From positions 22,804 through 86,803 of the forward strand of contig JAGXHW010000028.1 in NCBI GenBank assembly GCA_024635995.1: a DNA stretch of 64,000 nt. Reading direction: 5' to 3'. The notes under the pieces are model-generated. The model did no database searches. It saw only the letters and a program-made list of their open reading frames with translations, and was not told the origin of the DNA. The stretch is from Clostridiaceae bacterium (GTDB lineage Bacteria; Bacillota; Clostridia; Peptostreptococcales; Tindalliaceae). Positions 35,725 to 46,374 of the stretch are shown here, piece after piece; positions within the stretch are counted from its first letter, which is position 1; the number at the start of each line of letters is the position of its first letter. Both the position numbers and the translations under genes were made by a program.

Positions 35725-36438
35725 CTATAACAAGGATGGCAGCTGTTCAACATAATGCAGAAAATCAAGTGATGATCCCTGATGATCCGGGATAAAATGC
35801 TGCTGGTCATCCTTAATCAGGCAATCTGTGACAAGGTAGGTGGCAACACCTAAATGGCCAGCAGCCAGATCTTCTTTAGCATCGTTTCCCACCATCAGTA
35901 CCTCTTCAGGTGCAACGCTCAATCGGTCCAATACCTGCTGATAAAACATGGGATTGGGCTTACAAGCATGCATCGTTTCGAAACTGGTGATTAACTCAAA
36001 ATCACTGGCGTTCAGACCTGCCCACGCTATACGTTGCTCCACCGCTTGGATGGGAAACAAAGGGTTTGTGGCAACAGCAAGGCGATAGCCTTTATCTTTG
36101 AGCTTTTTAACCGAGGTGACCATATGATCATTCTGTTCTGTGGCAGCCTTTGCCAGGTTAAAACCGGTTTGATAAAAATCTCCAAACACATGTACCAACA
36201 ACTCTTTTCTGTCTTCCATGCCATTAAAGAAAGAATCATAGAAGACCCTTTCATTACTTTTTCTTTCATCATTGTTGATCAACATCAACTTTGTACCTTC
36301 CCAAAGGCGTGCCTGAAATCGATCAGGATCCATATGGGGTGTAAAAGCTTTTATCAAAGATTCCATATACAGTTTCATAAATTGTTCAGTGTTCATGGTT
36401 AATAGTGTACCGTCCAGGTCAAAAAGTATAGTGTTCAT
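35725..36438 (-). CDS. HAD family hydrolase
   Basis: A 237-residue HAD protein: motif I TILFDLDGTLLTM, motif III AVATNPLFPI, motif IV VLMVGNDAKEDLAAG. A helical cap (about 20-90) follows motif I. Substrate unknown. The ATG at 36438 has GAGGAG 8 bases upstream; a longer frame starts in noncoding sequence. Confidence 0.9.
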   Translation of the reverse strand: MNTILFDLDGTLLTMNTEQFMKLYMESLIKAFTPHMDPDRFQARLWEGTKLMLINNDERKSNERVFYDSFFNGMEDRKELLVHVFGDFYQTGFNLAKAATEQNDHMVTSVKKLKDKGYRLAVATNPLFPIQAVEQRIAWAGLNASDFELITSFETMHACKPNPMFYQQVLDRLSVAPEEVLMVGNDAKEDLAAGHLGVATYLVTDCLIKDDQQHFIPDHQGSSLDFLHYVEQLPSLL

Positions 36439-36565
36439 TAACAAGCTCCTCACAGATAGATTTTTCACTTCAATCATACCATAAAACGCCATTTGCTGAT
36501 CCCTTTCACAGGGTAGCGTTTGATATATTCGCTACCGGGTATCAGCTATTTGAGGAGGGATTTCT

Positions 36566-38251
36566 ATGGATTATAATGTATTAATCGGCGGGGCTGCTGG
36601 TCAGGGAATAGACACATTGTCAACTTTATTCCAACGCAGCCTTTATCGTCATGGATACCATGTTTTTGTGCATAAAGATTATATGTCCCGGGTGCGGGGC
36701 GGACATAATTTTATACAAATTCGCTTTAGTGACACGCCATTGCTGTCACATCGTGATCCGCTGGATCTGATTGTAGCCCTTGACGAAACAACTGTTAAAG
36801 AACATATGTCTCGTTTACAGAAAAGTGGATTTCTGATGGCAGATGAAGAAATCAAAAAACAATCAGACCGGATGATCACATTCCCCATCCATAAGTTGGC
36901 TAAAGAAGCCGGTAATTCCAAAACCTTCACGTCTGTCTTTTTGGGATTACTGCTTAAATGGTATGGTTTACCTTTGGAGCAGACAGAAGCTTTTCTGTTG
37001 GAAACATTTCATGACAAATCGCCTGAAGCTAATGTGAAAGCCCTTCAGTCAGGTGCGGCTCTGATTAAAGAGAAAGTGTCCCTTCCTCCTGGATCACTGT
37101 CAGACCATCTGCTGGTCGACGGCAACCAGGCAATTGCCTTGGGCGCCATCGCTGCAGGCGTCACATTCTACTCCGCCTACCCAATGACGCCTTCCACCAG
37201 TATTATGAACACCCTGGCATCATATCAAACAGAAGCGGGGATTGTTGTGGAACAGGCTGAAGATGAAATTGCCGCCATTAACATGGCCATCGGCGCCAAT
37301 TATGCCGGTATCCGTGCCATGACAGGCACATCCGGCGGTGGTTTTTCCCTTATGACTGAAGCTCTGGGTCTGGCCGGCATCACAGAGACACCGTTGGTCG
37401 TGGCCAATGTACAACGACCGGGACCCGCCACTGGTTTCCCCACACGGACGGAGCAAAGTGACCTGAGCTTTATCCTCACCGCCTCCCATGGAGAAATTAC
37501 CCGCATGGTGATTGCTTTACGTAACCCGGAGGAATCCTTTTACCAGACAACCCGTGCCTTTAACCTGTCTGAAAAATACCAGGTACCTGTTATTCTTCTC
37601 AGTGATCAGTATTTAGCTGATTATACTGTGACTGTGCCCGCTTTTGATGTGTCCCATGTGACCATAGACCGCCATTTTGCTGATGGTTCCTCTTATTCTG
37701 AAGATCATCCGTACCAACGGTATGAACTAACTGATAATGGCCTTTCTCCCCGCCTCATCCCTGGAAAAATCCCAGGACTTGTGGTGCTTGCCGACAGTGA
37801 TGAACATGACGAGGACGGGCACATCACCGAATCGGCCGAAATGCGGATCAACATGATGAAAAAAAGAATGGGTAAACTGGAACTTATAAAAGAAGAGTTG
37901 CAGGAACCCTGGATGTTGGGCGATGCTCAACCGGATATTCTATTATTGGCCTGGGGATCCATTGCCGGTCCCCTGGAAGAAGCCATTACCCGCCTACGGA
38001 AAGAAAATGAATCGTTGTCCATTGGCGCCCTGGTCTTTGGTGATCTGTGGCCGCTCCCCACCAAGCAACTGACATCATTGGCAGAAAAAGCCAAAGTGCT
38101 GGTAAACATTGAACAAAACTACACCGGTCAGTTGGCTAAATTAATTCGTCAGGAAACAGGGTTTCATTGCACAAAAAGTATTTTAAAGTATGACGGCCGG
38201 CAAATGACGCCTGAATTCATCCTGGAAATGTTGAAAAAGGAGGTGCTCTAA
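36566..38251 (+). CDS. korA: 2-oxoacid:ferredoxin oxidoreductase, fused gamma-alpha subunit
   Basis: A 561-residue fusion of the gamma domain (1-170; GGAAGQGIDTL) and alpha domain (about 185-560; GNQAIALGAIAAGVTFYSAYPMTPST, EQAEDEIAAINMAIGANYAG, GTSGGGFSLM, PTRTEQSDL). Together with the beta subunit it decarboxylates 2-oxoglutarate or another 2-oxoacid oxidatively and reduces ferredoxin. No ferredoxin-type delta subunit is encoded here. Its stop lies directly before the beta subunit ATG. Confidence 0.93.
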   Translation: MDYNVLIGGAAGQGIDTLSTLFQRSLYRHGYHVFVHKDYMSRVRGGHNFIQIRFSDTPLLSHRDPLDLIVALDETTVKEHMSRLQKSGFLMADEEIKKQSDRMITFPIHKLAKEAGNSKTFTSVFLGLLLKWYGLPLEQTEAFLLETFHDKSPEANVKALQSGAALIKEKVSLPPGSLSDHLLVDGNQAIALGAIAAGVTFYSAYPMTPSTSIMNTLASYQTEAGIVVEQAEDEIAAINMAIGANYAGIRAMTGTSGGGFSLMTEALGLAGITETPLVVANVQRPGPATGFPTRTEQSDLSFILTASHGEITRMVIALRNPEESFYQTTRAFNLSEKYQVPVILLSDQYLADYTVTVPAFDVSHVTIDRHFADGSSYSEDHPYQRYELTDNGLSPRLIPGKIPGLVVLADSDEHDEDGHITESAEMRINMMKKRMGKLELIKEELQEPWMLGDAQPDILLLAWGSIAGPLEEAITRLRKENESLSIGALVFGDLWPLPTKQLTSLAEKAKVLVNIEQNYTGQLAKLIRQETGFHCTKSILKYDGRQMTPEFILEMLKKEVL

Positions 38252-39109
38252 ATGAATGAATCCAGTCGTTTTTATTCGTCTGATGAAGTGGCCTGGTGCC
38301 CAGGTTGTGGTAACCACGCTCTTTTGGCAATTTTAAAGCAAGCACTGGAAGAATTAGACAAAAACCCTCACGAAGTGTTGATTTGCTCCGGTATCGGTCA
38401 GGCTGCTAAAACGCCCCATTATGTGAACGTAAACGGCTTTAACGGTCTTCACGGACGAGCCATCCCCCCAGCCTTTGGCGCAAAGGTGGCAAATAAAGAT
38501 CTGACTGTGATTATTAATTCCGGTGATGGTGATTCCTATGGTGAAGGTGGCAACCATCTGATTCATAACATGCGCCGAAACCTGGACATCACGCATTTTG
38601 TCCATGACAACATGATCTATGGCCTAACCAAGGGACAGGCTTCCCCCACAACCAGACCAGGGCATACCACAGGCATACAAACAGAAGGCGTTGTGCTTAA
38701 CCCTCTTAATCCTTTGGCCTTGGCCATCACCATGGGTGCCACCTTTGTTGCTCGGGGTTTTGTTGGCGAAAAAGAACAGCTTGTGGAACTGATGAAACAA
38801 GCCATTACTCATAAGGGGTATGCTTTACTGGATATTTTTCAGCCATGTGTAATCTTCAATAAAATAAACACCTTTCAATGGTATAAAGAGCACACATTCA
38901 AACTGCCTGAATCCTACGATCCCACTGACCGGGCGACTGCGCTGCAGATGGCTTTTGAATGGGATGATGGCATTCCTCTGGGTGTGTTGTTTAAAGAGGA
39001 CCGAACAACCTACACCGAATCCATTGAAGTGCTTCGTGAAGGTCCACCCCTTGTTGACCGAAAGTTAAAACCTGATCGTGTGATACCGTTCCTGGATAAC
39101 TTTAAATAG
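38252..39109 (+). CDS. korB: 2-oxoacid:ferredoxin oxidoreductase beta subunit
   Basis: A 285-residue thiamine diphosphate subunit. The cluster ligands W-C-P-G-C-G (residues 14-19) and later cysteines (CSG, FQPC) match KorB. The ThDP motif GDGDSYGEGGNHLIHNMRRN is complete, with YGLTKGQASPT. AGGAGG lies in the end of korA. It shares its operon with korA only. Confidence 0.94.
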   Translation: MNESSRFYSSDEVAWCPGCGNHALLAILKQALEELDKNPHEVLICSGIGQAAKTPHYVNVNGFNGLHGRAIPPAFGAKVANKDLTVIINSGDGDSYGEGGNHLIHNMRRNLDITHFVHDNMIYGLTKGQASPTTRPGHTTGIQTEGVVLNPLNPLALAITMGATFVARGFVGEKEQLVELMKQAITHKGYALLDIFQPCVIFNKINTFQWYKEHTFKLPESYDPTDRATALQMAFEWDDGIPLGVLFKEDRTTYTESIEVLREGPPLVDRKLKPDRVIPFLDNFK

Positions 39110-39185
39110 GGTAATTTTTTTACCTTTCACAGGGTCTTTAAGTTATCAAAAAAAAAATGCTTAAAGGTACGCTAAATAATAAAAA

Positions 39186-39213
39186 AACGAGGAAACCAAT
39201 TGGTTTCCTCGTT
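39186..39213. terminator. perfect palindrome terminator between korAB and the V-ATPase operon
   Basis: AACGAGGAAACC (39186-39197) and GGTTTCCTCGTT (39202-39213) form a twelve-pair stem with the loop AATT. It has A-runs upstream on the plus strand, so it ends the minus-strand ATPase operon. It also coincides with the compositional change. Confidence 0.9.
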
Positions 39214-39852
39214 CTATGCTTTAGCTTTCTTTTTGGATTTTGACTTTCCCTTCACTCTCTTCAGTCTAAAGAAGTCTTCTCTTTCCTTCTCCTGCAGTAC
39301 TTCGTCAATGTACTTGATTGTTGTCCTGTATTTAGGAATTTGTATTTTGTCAAGTGCATTGGCTCTTTTCTGGGTCTTCTTTATCTCCATTGCCAGTTTG
39401 TAAACTGAGTTTTCGACTTCAGCAAGCTGATAAATTAGTTTTCTTATTTCAATAAAGCTCAGAACCGTTCTGTCAAATGCTGAATTCGTTCTAAAAAACC
39501 CATACTCTGTTGTGAATTCTCTTTCTTCTATCTTGATAATCGGCACTTCTACACCCATTACTGACTTATAGAGAATTGTATAATCAGGTTCTTTTTCAAT
39601 AGACTGTGCAAGCTCCTCGATATATTCAGAACCCTTAGTAATGTTTGCAAGCTTCAGTGCCTCATAGGCTACAGAAAATTTTTCATCGATTTTATTTTGA
39701 AGCTCATTTGCATTGTCTATAAGGGCCATCATTTCCCTGATCAGCACAACTCTTTTTTTATCAAGAAGCTCAAAACCCTTAAGTGCGAATTGCAATGAAC
39801 TCTTTGATTTTATCAAGTTTGCCTTGGTTGGAGTCACTTTATAAACAGCCAT
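39214..39852 (-). CDS. V-type ATP synthase subunit D
   Basis: A 212-residue central-stalk subunit, mostly long helical hairpin: MAVYKVTPTKANLIKSKSSL at the start, RRTNALDKIQIPKYRTTIKYI-like helix near 170-190 (visible RANALDKIQIPKYRTTIKYI), and a very basic K-rich tail. Last gene of the operon; it starts 9 bases after subunit B ends. Confidence 0.95.
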   Translation of the reverse strand: MAVYKVTPTKANLIKSKSSLQFALKGFELLDKKRVVLIREMMALIDNANELQNKIDEKFSVAYEALKLANITKGSEYIEELAQSIEKEPDYTILYKSVMGVEVPIIKIEEREFTTEYGFFRTNSAFDRTVLSFIEIRKLIYQLAEVENSVYKLAMEIKKTQKRANALDKIQIPKYRTTIKYIDEVLQEKEREDFFRLKRVKGKSKSKKKAKA

Positions 39853-39861
39853 AAATTCACC

Positions 39862-41235
39862 CTATTCCATGTACTTTGCTATAATATCCGGATTTAGTCT
39901 GTCCAGTTCCTCTCTCGGCAAAATCTTCAATAATTCCCATGCCAAGTCCAGCGTGTCAAATATTTCTCTATTCTCATTTAAGCTCTGGGTGATAAATCTG
40001 CTTTCAAAAGCATCACCAAACTTCATGTAGTATTTATCTCTATCAGAAAGGTCCTCTTCTCCTACTATCTGAGCAAGTGCTCTTACCTCTTGTACTTTAG
40101 AGTAAGATGAAAACAACTGGTTTGAAACATCAGGATGGTCTTCCCGGGTAAATCCTTCTCCTATTCCATCTTTCATCAGACGTGAAAGTGATGGAAGTAC
40201 ATTGATAGGTGGATATATTGCCTTTTGATCCAGTGTTCTTTCCAATACAACCTGGCCTTCTGTTATGTACCCAGTAAGGTCTGGTATTGGGTGAGTAATG
40301 TCATCATTTGGCATTGTCAATATTGGTATCAATGTTACGGAACCATCTATTCCATGAATCATACCAGCTCTCTCATAAAGAGAGGCAAGGTCTGAATATA
40401 GATATCCTGGATACCCTCTTCTACTGGGCACCTCTTCCCGAAGTGATGATACCTCTCGTAAAGCCTCACCGTAGCTGGTTATATCAGTCATAATGACCAA
40501 TACGTGTTGATTTTCCTCATAAGCTAGATACTCAGCAGCTGTTAACGCACACCTTGGTGTGATGATTCTCTCCATGATTGGATCATCTGCATAGTTTACA
40601 TACATAACTACCTTTTCCTGTACACCTGCTTTTCTAAATGCATCTTCAAAATAGAATGCTTCATCGTGCTTTACGCCTATCGCAGCAAAAATGATCGAGA
40701 ACTTATTGTCTCCTTCTTTGGACTGGATTTTCGCCTGGCGTACGATCTGTGCGGCCAATTCATTATGTGGAAGTCCTGCTCCTGAAAAAATAGGTAGCTT
40801 CTGTCCTCTTATGAGTGTTGTAAGTCCGTCAATTGAAGATATCCCTGTCTGAATAAAGTTTCTGGGATACTCCCTTGAAACGGGATTTATAGGTCTACCG
40901 TTTACATTGAAAAACTTTTCCGAGTAAATATCTCCTCCTCCATCAATAGGTTCCCCTATTCCATTGAAGGTTCTTCCGAGAATTTTTTTGGAGAGTGGTA
41001 TTTCAAATGGCTTACCCTCAAAACTTACTTTTGTGTTCTCTACAGAAATTCCCATTGTTTGTCCAAATACCTGGACAACGACACTATCCTTGTCAATCTT
41101 TATTACACGGCCAACCATTGTATTTCCCAGTCGATCCTCAACCTCTACTATTTCACCATATCCTACTGAATGGACCTTTGATAACTCTATCAAAGCTCCG
41201 TGTACTCTGTCTAATTTTAAATATTCTCTTTTCAT
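39862..41235 (-). CDS. V-type ATP synthase subunit B
   Basis: A 457-residue non-catalytic nucleotide subunit: [35 protein letters not shown] (degenerate P-loop lacking GKT), [25 protein letters not shown], and [12 protein letters not shown]. Starts directly after the stop of subunit A. Confidence 0.97.
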   Translation of the reverse strand: MKREYLKLDRVHGALIELSKVHSVGYGEIVEVEDRLGNTMVGRVIKIDKDSVVVQVFGQTMGISVENTKVSFEGKPFEIPLSKKILGRTFNGIGEPIDGGGDIYSEKFFNVNGRPINPVSREYPRNFIQTGISSIDGLTTLIRGQKLPIFSGAGLPHNELAAQIVRQAKIQSKEGDNKFSIIFAAIGVKHDEAFYFEDAFRKAGVQEKVVMYVNYADDPIMERIITPRCALTAAEYLAYEENQHVLVIMTDITSYGEALREVSSLREEVPSRRGYPGYLYSDLASLYERAGMIHGIDGSVTLIPILTMPNDDITHPIPDLTGYITEGQVVLERTLDQKAIYPPINVLPSLSRLMKDGIGEGFTREDHPDVSNQLFSSYSKVQEVRALAQIVGEEDLSDRDKYYMKFGDAFESRFITQSLNENREIFDTLDLAWELLKILPREELDRLNPDIIAKYME

Positions 41236-43017
41236 CTAATCACCCACCATACTGAACTGAGATTCTAATTGATTGTAAAATTCGTTTATCTTAGCATTCA
41301 GCCCTTGTATTTTTTCTATATGGTCATTGGAAATGGTATATTTCATCTTGATTATCTCTTCATATATGTCTGCGTTTCTTACTTTTGATATAGGAATTCC
41401 TCTCTTGACAGACTGCAATCCTCTGTCATATAAAAGTTCTATGGTCTTAAGCATTTCAAGCTGCTTCTTAAGAGGTACATAAGTATCTATATCATTGAAT
41501 GCATTCTGTTGCAAGAATCCAATTTTGATTACCCTGGCAATTTCCAGTATCAATCTTTGATCATCTGGCAACACATCTTCACCAACCAGCAATACAATTT
41601 CAAGGAGTTTACTTTCTTCGTAGAGAATACTCAGCATTTTCTTTCTTATTACTGCAATATTTTCTCCCAGTTCTTTCTCATAATACCTTTGTATCATCTC
41701 ACTGTAACCACTGTATGAGTTAAGCCAGTTGATTGCCGGATAATGCCTTGCATAAGCCAACTCTTTATCAAGTCCCAGGAATACATTTACAAATCTTTTG
41801 GTATTCTCTGTTACCGGTTCCGAAAAGTCTCCTCCAGCTGGCGATACTGCTCCGATGACTGTTATTGATCCAGGCTCATCTGACAGCGTTTTAACATAAC
41901 CTGCTCTTTCATAGAATTGTGCCAGTCTTGATGGCAAGTAAGCAGGATAACCTTCCTCAGCAGGCATTTCTTCAAGTCGACCTGATATCTCCCTTAAAGC
42001 TTCAGCCCATCTCGATGTGGAATCTGCCATTACAGCGACATGATATCCCATGTCTCTGAAGTACTCAGCCATTGTAATTCCTGTATATATTGACGCTTCT
42101 CTTGCGGCAACAGGCATATTTGAAGTATTTGCAATAAGTACGGTTCTTTCCATGATCGGTCTGTTTGATTTTGGGTCGATAAGTTTCGGGAAGTCCTCAA
42201 GTACCTCGGTCATCTCATTACCTCTCTCACCACAACCTACATAAACGATGATATCTGCATCTGACCATTTTGCAAGCTGGTGCTGTGTCATGGTTTTACC
42301 TGTTCCAAATCCACCGGGTATGGCTGCTGTTCCGCCTTTTGCAATTGGGAAGAATACATCCAGAACCCTTTGTCCAGTAATAAGCAGCTTGTCAATCTGC
42401 AGTCTTTCCGCTACAGGTCTCTGAGTCCTGACAGGCCACTCCTGATGCATCTTTACCTCATGCTCTTCGCCTTTAAGGTCTTTTACCTTCAACAAGACCT
42501 CGTTGATATTATATTCCCCCGGTACAATTCTCCAGGTTACTTTTCCTTCGACACCTACAGGTATCAGAAGTCTATTGGTAATAAGAGGCGTTTCCTCTAC
42601 CGTCCCAAAGATTTGACCCTGTTTTACGTAATCTCCTTCTGACACCTGGAATTTTACTTCCCAAAGCTTTTCCTCATCAATAGATAAAAGACCGATCCCT
42701 TCAGGAATAAAACTTCCATGAACCTCTTTTATCTTTTTCAAAGGTCTTTGGATACCATCAAACATATTACCAAGCATACCTGGCCCAAGTTTCAAAGATA
42801 GCGGTTTTCCTGTAGATACAATGACCTCTCCTTTTCTAAGGCCTTCTGTTTCCTCGTATACCTGTACCGTTCCTTCATCACCGTCGATGGCAATAATCTC
42901 ACCGATAAGCTTTTTATGACCCACAGTAACCATTTCTCTCATTTTGAATCCTGTCATTTCTACTCCACGTATTACAGGACCATTAATCATCTCAATCTTA
43001 CCGGTTAAATTATCCAT
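41236..43017 (-). CDS. V-type ATP synthase subunit A (catalytic)
   Basis: A 593-residue catalytic subunit: P-loop [19 protein letters not shown] near residues 225-243, the 'non-homologous region' with [24 protein letters not shown] and [23 protein letters not shown]. The ATG at 43017 follows AGGTGAGG; the GTG at 43026 is rejected. Overlaps subunit E by 8 bases. Confidence 0.97.
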   Translation of the reverse strand: MDNLTGKIEMINGPVIRGVEMTGFKMREMVTVGHKKLIGEIIAIDGDEGTVQVYEETEGLRKGEVIVSTGKPLSLKLGPGMLGNMFDGIQRPLKKIKEVHGSFIPEGIGLLSIDEEKLWEVKFQVSEGDYVKQGQIFGTVEETPLITNRLLIPVGVEGKVTWRIVPGEYNINEVLLKVKDLKGEEHEVKMHQEWPVRTQRPVAERLQIDKLLITGQRVLDVFFPIAKGGTAAIPGGFGTGKTMTQHQLAKWSDADIIVYVGCGERGNEMTEVLEDFPKLIDPKSNRPIMERTVLIANTSNMPVAAREASIYTGITMAEYFRDMGYHVAVMADSTSRWAEALREISGRLEEMPAEEGYPAYLPSRLAQFYERAGYVKTLSDEPGSITVIGAVSPAGGDFSEPVTENTKRFVNVFLGLDKELAYARHYPAINWLNSYSGYSEMIQRYYEKELGENIAVIRKKMLSILYEESKLLEIVLLVGEDVLPDDQRLILEIARVIKIGFLQQNAFNDIDTYVPLKKQLEMLKTIELLYDRGLQSVKRGIPISKVRNADIYEEIIKMKYTISNDHIEKIQGLNAKINEFYNQLESQFSMVGD

Positions 43018-43645
43018 TGACCTCACCTACCTCTCCAAGAGCCTGATTCAGTTTTTTGCCTATCATATATTCCTTTTCTTGAATCATGGTTCTCAATGTA
43101 TGGTCAATATTGAATGTTCTCTCTTTGTTGCTCAGCATGAATCCACCGATTTTTTCTTCTGATAATGCTTCCACTATGAAAGTTTTGCCTGTTTTCTTCT
43201 TAAGCTTCATAAGACAGCTTTCTGATATTAGTCTGTCCTCATCTCTTAAAATAAGAACTACTTCGTCTTCTTCTTCTTCAAATTCCACTAAATATTTATC
43301 TAAATTCATGCAAAGATATTCTCCGTACTCCTTTGATTTAGCAAATTCCTTGGCTCTATCAATAATTGATGAAATCAGGTCCATCTCAATCTGTTTTCTC
43401 TTCTGTCTTAGCCTGGCTTTTGTGTCCTCAAGTCCTTCTGATTTTAATTCATTTCTTTCCACTTTTGCCTGAGTGACCTTCCTTCTAATTATTTCCTCAC
43501 GCTGTCTTTTCATTTCTTCTTTTTTGTTTTCAAGAAGCTTTTGATTGTTATCTTCCAGTTCTTTCAGGGCTTTTAAATATTTCTCTTCCTCATCCTTGTA
43601 AACAATCTTATAGAAAATCTCTAGTTTATCTTCAACTGTTATCAT
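43010..43645 (-). CDS. V-type ATP synthase subunit E
   Basis: A 211-residue peripheral-stalk subunit. The N-terminal 100 residues are a charged coiled coil, and the globular C-terminal half ends with KIGGFMLSNKERTFNIDHTLRTMI, typical of subunit E. It pairs with a G/H-type helix in the stator. Two candidates for that partner lie upstream in this operon. Confidence 0.92.
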   Translation of the reverse strand: MITVEDKLEIFYKIVYKDEEEKYLKALKELEDNNQKLLENKKEEMKRQREEIIRRKVTQAKVERNELKSEGLEDTKARLRQKRKQIEMDLISSIIDRAKEFAKSKEYGEYLCMNLDKYLVEFEEEEDEVVLILRDEDRLISESCLMKLKKKTGKTFIVEALSEEKIGGFMLSNKERTFNIDHTLRTMIQEKEYMIGKKLNQALGEVGEVNG

Positions 43646-43656
43646 AAGCTCACCAC

Positions 43657-43962
43657 CTAAATTTTAATGCCTATGGATTCTTTAATATATCTAATAATAA
43701 AGTTCTTATCCCTTAGGCCGGTCCTGTCTGGAATAGTAACTACAAGCTTGTTCTTTTTACTTATTTTCAACTCCAGAATTCTATCTGCATGCTCATCAAA
43801 AATTTTCTCTGTTATTATTATGATGCCCACTTCATCGTCAAGTACGGCCTCATTGAGCTTCTCTATTGTCTCTTCCCTGGTCTTTACCAACACACCATCT
43901 ATACTGGCCAGTCTTAATCCAATTACTGTATCTTTATTATCACTGATCAGGATGGATTTCAT
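43657..43962 (-). CDS. V-type ATP synthase subunit F
   Basis: A 101-residue Rossmann-like subunit: ILISDNKDTVIGLRLASI, IIIITEKIFDEH, VVTIPDRTGLRD. It binds D in the central stalk. GGTAGGAT precedes the start, and the gap to subunit K is a single base. Confidence 0.94.
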   Translation of the reverse strand: MKSILISDNKDTVIGLRLASIDGVLVKTREETIEKLNEAVLDDEVGIIIITEKIFDEHADRILELKISKKNKLVVTIPDRTGLRDKNFIIRYIKESIGIKI

Positions 43963-43963
43963 T

Positions 43964-44401
43964 TTATATCCTACCTAAAATCATGATTGATACAATCAGA
44001 CCATAGATAGCAATACCTTCTGCAAGACCTACGAATATAAGTGTTTTACCAAGTAGTGTTGCATCTTCTGATACAGCTCCCAATGCAGCTGATCCAACTA
44101 CTGCTACCGCATATCCTGCTCCAAGCGTTGCCAGACCAGTTGCTAATGCTGCTGAAATAAAGCCTAGACCTGCAGATGAAGAAAGTACACCAGCAGCTGC
44201 TTCTGTCTCAGCTGCATTTATTCCTTGTGGTACCATAACAATAACTGCAATTATAAGAAGTGGTAAAAATATGAACAGATTTGTTCTTAAAATTTTCTTT
44301 AGCTTGTTCTTGCCACCTTCCATTTCCCTATACATCATAAATGCTCCTGTTCCAATTGTTAGTAAAACCAATAATGTTGTTGATATCAATACAAATGACA
44401 T
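43964..44401 (-). CDS. V-type ATP synthase subunit K (rotor ring)
   Basis: A 145-residue proteolipid. The C-terminal half (about 75-145) is a standard hairpin with GAGYAVAVVGSAALG and the ion-binding glutamate in VGLAEGIAIYGL. The N-terminal half has two further hydrophobic stretches (5-20, 45-63) that lack the proteolipid motif, and only one ion-binding carboxylate exists per polypeptide. The Q and S/T ligands typical of Na+-binding rings are not apparent, so H+ is the simpler guess. Confidence 0.9.
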   Translation of the reverse strand: MSFVLISTTLLVLLTIGTGAFMMYREMEGGKNKLKKILRTNLFIFLPLLIIAVIVMVPQGINAAETEAAAGVLSSSAGLGFISAALATGLATLGAGYAVAVVGSAALGAVSEDATLLGKTLIFVGLAEGIAIYGLIVSIMILGRI

Positions 44402-44427
44402 AAAATCTCCTCCTAAATTTAATTTGA

Positions 44428-46374
44428 TTACTTGCTAAGTTTTACAGGGTCGAACGCTATTCCATCACCTCTGTAATATCTACTGAATAACTCATAGTAC
44501 TGAAGTCTCATACCTTGTATAAATACGATAAGACCTTCAAGTCCCAGAACAAATATATTTCCAATGATAAGAACTATAACATTTCCTACGGCTGATCCCA
44601 TCATGTGACCGATGGTTTCAAAAGCCAGGAATAGACCAACGTGGGTCAATGCAAACGCTCCTACCCTGATAAAAGAAATGGTACCACTTAACATACTAAG
44701 GAAAGTCTCTACCAATGAGAAAATTGACTCTACATAATAACCACTGACGTCACCGCCATGAAGTGGTCTTTTCCCTTCAATTAAGTGTGTTAACGGCAAT
44801 CGGAATACTATTGCCAGTAAAGCTATAACTGCTATGCCTATAGCGACAGGTAGTGGTATTATGCTTAATCCAAGCATACTTCCACCTACTGTCACAAGCA
44901 ATGTAATATACAATATTACTCCTGCAACTCCTTCTTTCCCGAATACACCTTCTTCGAGGTCACGTCTCTTATATGCATTAATAATTCCATAAATATATGC
45001 AACAAGTAGAACAGATACTCCGACAAATATTGCGACCATCAAAATGTCGTTGATATTTTCAAAAGGCCTCATCCACAATGCAGGAATCCATGTCTCTATA
45101 CCAAAAACCGATCCATATAATACTCCAAACAGCATTGACGAAAGGCCTATCCTGGAAATAAGTCCTCCGAATAGCTCCATCTTCTTTCTTAGGAAATACC
45201 CTGCAACAACCATCACAAAGCCCTGTCCCAAGTCGCCAAACATTATTCCAAATAACAGCATATATGATATCCCTACAAAAGGAGTTGGGTCAATTTCATT
45301 GTAGCTTGGTGTACCATACAGATTTACAAGCCACTCGAAAGGTCTAAAGAACCAATTGTTCTTTAATTTAGTCGGCGTTTCCATGCTTTCTTCATCTTCA
45401 TATTTAACAAGCAAGGGCTCGTCGTTTTCAAGAGCTTGCCTTACTTCATCCTTGTCAGATAACGAAACCCATCCGGAAATATAGAAAAAGTGGCTTGAAA
45501 AGGCTACTTTTTCCTTGATATCATCCAACTTGGATGTAATCCATATCTGCTCCATTATTATCTTTATTCTATCACTGTATTTTTCTTTTATTCCATCAAT
45601 GATTTCCTGCTGCTTATTTATCTCAGAGTTTAGCTTCTCTTTCTGCTTTTCTATGTTGTCCTTGATTTCATTTGGAGTACCGGAATATGCCTTTGGCAAT
45701 TGTATTTCCTTGAAATTCAGGGACCTCAGAATTCTTGAAATTTCTGATTCAAGCTTAATGGGATAGAATACGAAATAGACTTCGCCCTCAGAGCTAGATC
45801 CTGTGTGCAATATAACAGCTAAAATATTTTCATAATTTTTCTTGACTTTGTAAATATTTTCCTTTGAGAGAACACCCATTTTAAAATCAAAGTAATCCAT
45901 ATTTCTTAAGTCTTCTACCTTGACTGGAAATCCTTCCATTTCCTTAAAGCTGTTTGTATGAAAGTTGTCGAGATATTCTTTTTCCTTTCTTAAAGACTCA
46001 ATAAGCCTACTTGGTTCACTTACTTCACTGCGAATCGTTTCCAGCTCATCTTGCAGCTCTTCCTTGCTTACCAATTTCAGATTTTCATCGATTTTTTCAA
46101 CTTCAAAATCAAGGTTTAAGATAGCCTTCAGTTCTTCCCCTTTTTGGAACATATCTTGGCATTCTTCACTTGTTTCAAATGACCTTACGTCATTTAACTC
46201 CACCAGCATGTCAACATTCTTGTCGCTGACATCAAAAAGGAAGCTGCTTTTTTCTATCTGCGATAAAGCAGATACCAAATCAACTTTTCTTGTCTTTAAA
46301 AGATCTCTCAGGACATCATCTACTGAATCAATGTCGCCAACAATGTTCATCATGGTCATTTTTTCAATGGACAT
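44428..46374 (-). CDS. V-type ATP synthase subunit I
   Basis: A 648-residue stator subunit: soluble arm (1-about 340), then the membrane domain from about 365 with seven to eight helices, including GISYMLLFGIMFGDLGQG and the essential arginine region SFIRVGAFALTHVGL near 590. The ATG at 46374 overlaps the subunit C stop by one base. The soluble arm is paralogous to residues 1-340 of the protein at 47439-48845. Confidence 0.94.
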   Translation of the reverse strand: MSIEKMTMMNIVGDIDSVDDVLRDLLKTRKVDLVSALSQIEKSSFLFDVSDKNVDMLVELNDVRSFETSEECQDMFQKGEELKAILNLDFEVEKIDENLKLVSKEELQDELETIRSEVSEPSRLIESLRKEKEYLDNFHTNSFKEMEGFPVKVEDLRNMDYFDFKMGVLSKENIYKVKKNYENILAVILHTGSSSEGEVYFVFYPIKLESEISRILRSLNFKEIQLPKAYSGTPNEIKDNIEKQKEKLNSEINKQQEIIDGIKEKYSDRIKIIMEQIWITSKLDDIKEKVAFSSHFFYISGWVSLSDKDEVRQALENDEPLLVKYEDEESMETPTKLKNNWFFRPFEWLVNLYGTPSYNEIDPTPFVGISYMLLFGIMFGDLGQGFVMVVAGYFLRKKMELFGGLISRIGLSSMLFGVLYGSVFGIETWIPALWMRPFENINDILMVAIFVGVSVLLVAYIYGIINAYKRRDLEEGVFGKEGVAGVILYITLLVTVGGSMLGLSIIPLPVAIGIAVIALLAIVFRLPLTHLIEGKRPLHGGDVSGYYVESIFSLVETFLSMLSGTISFIRVGAFALTHVGLFLAFETIGHMMGSAVGNVIVLIIGNIFVLGLEGLIVFIQGMRLQYYELFSRYYRGDGIAFDPVKLSK

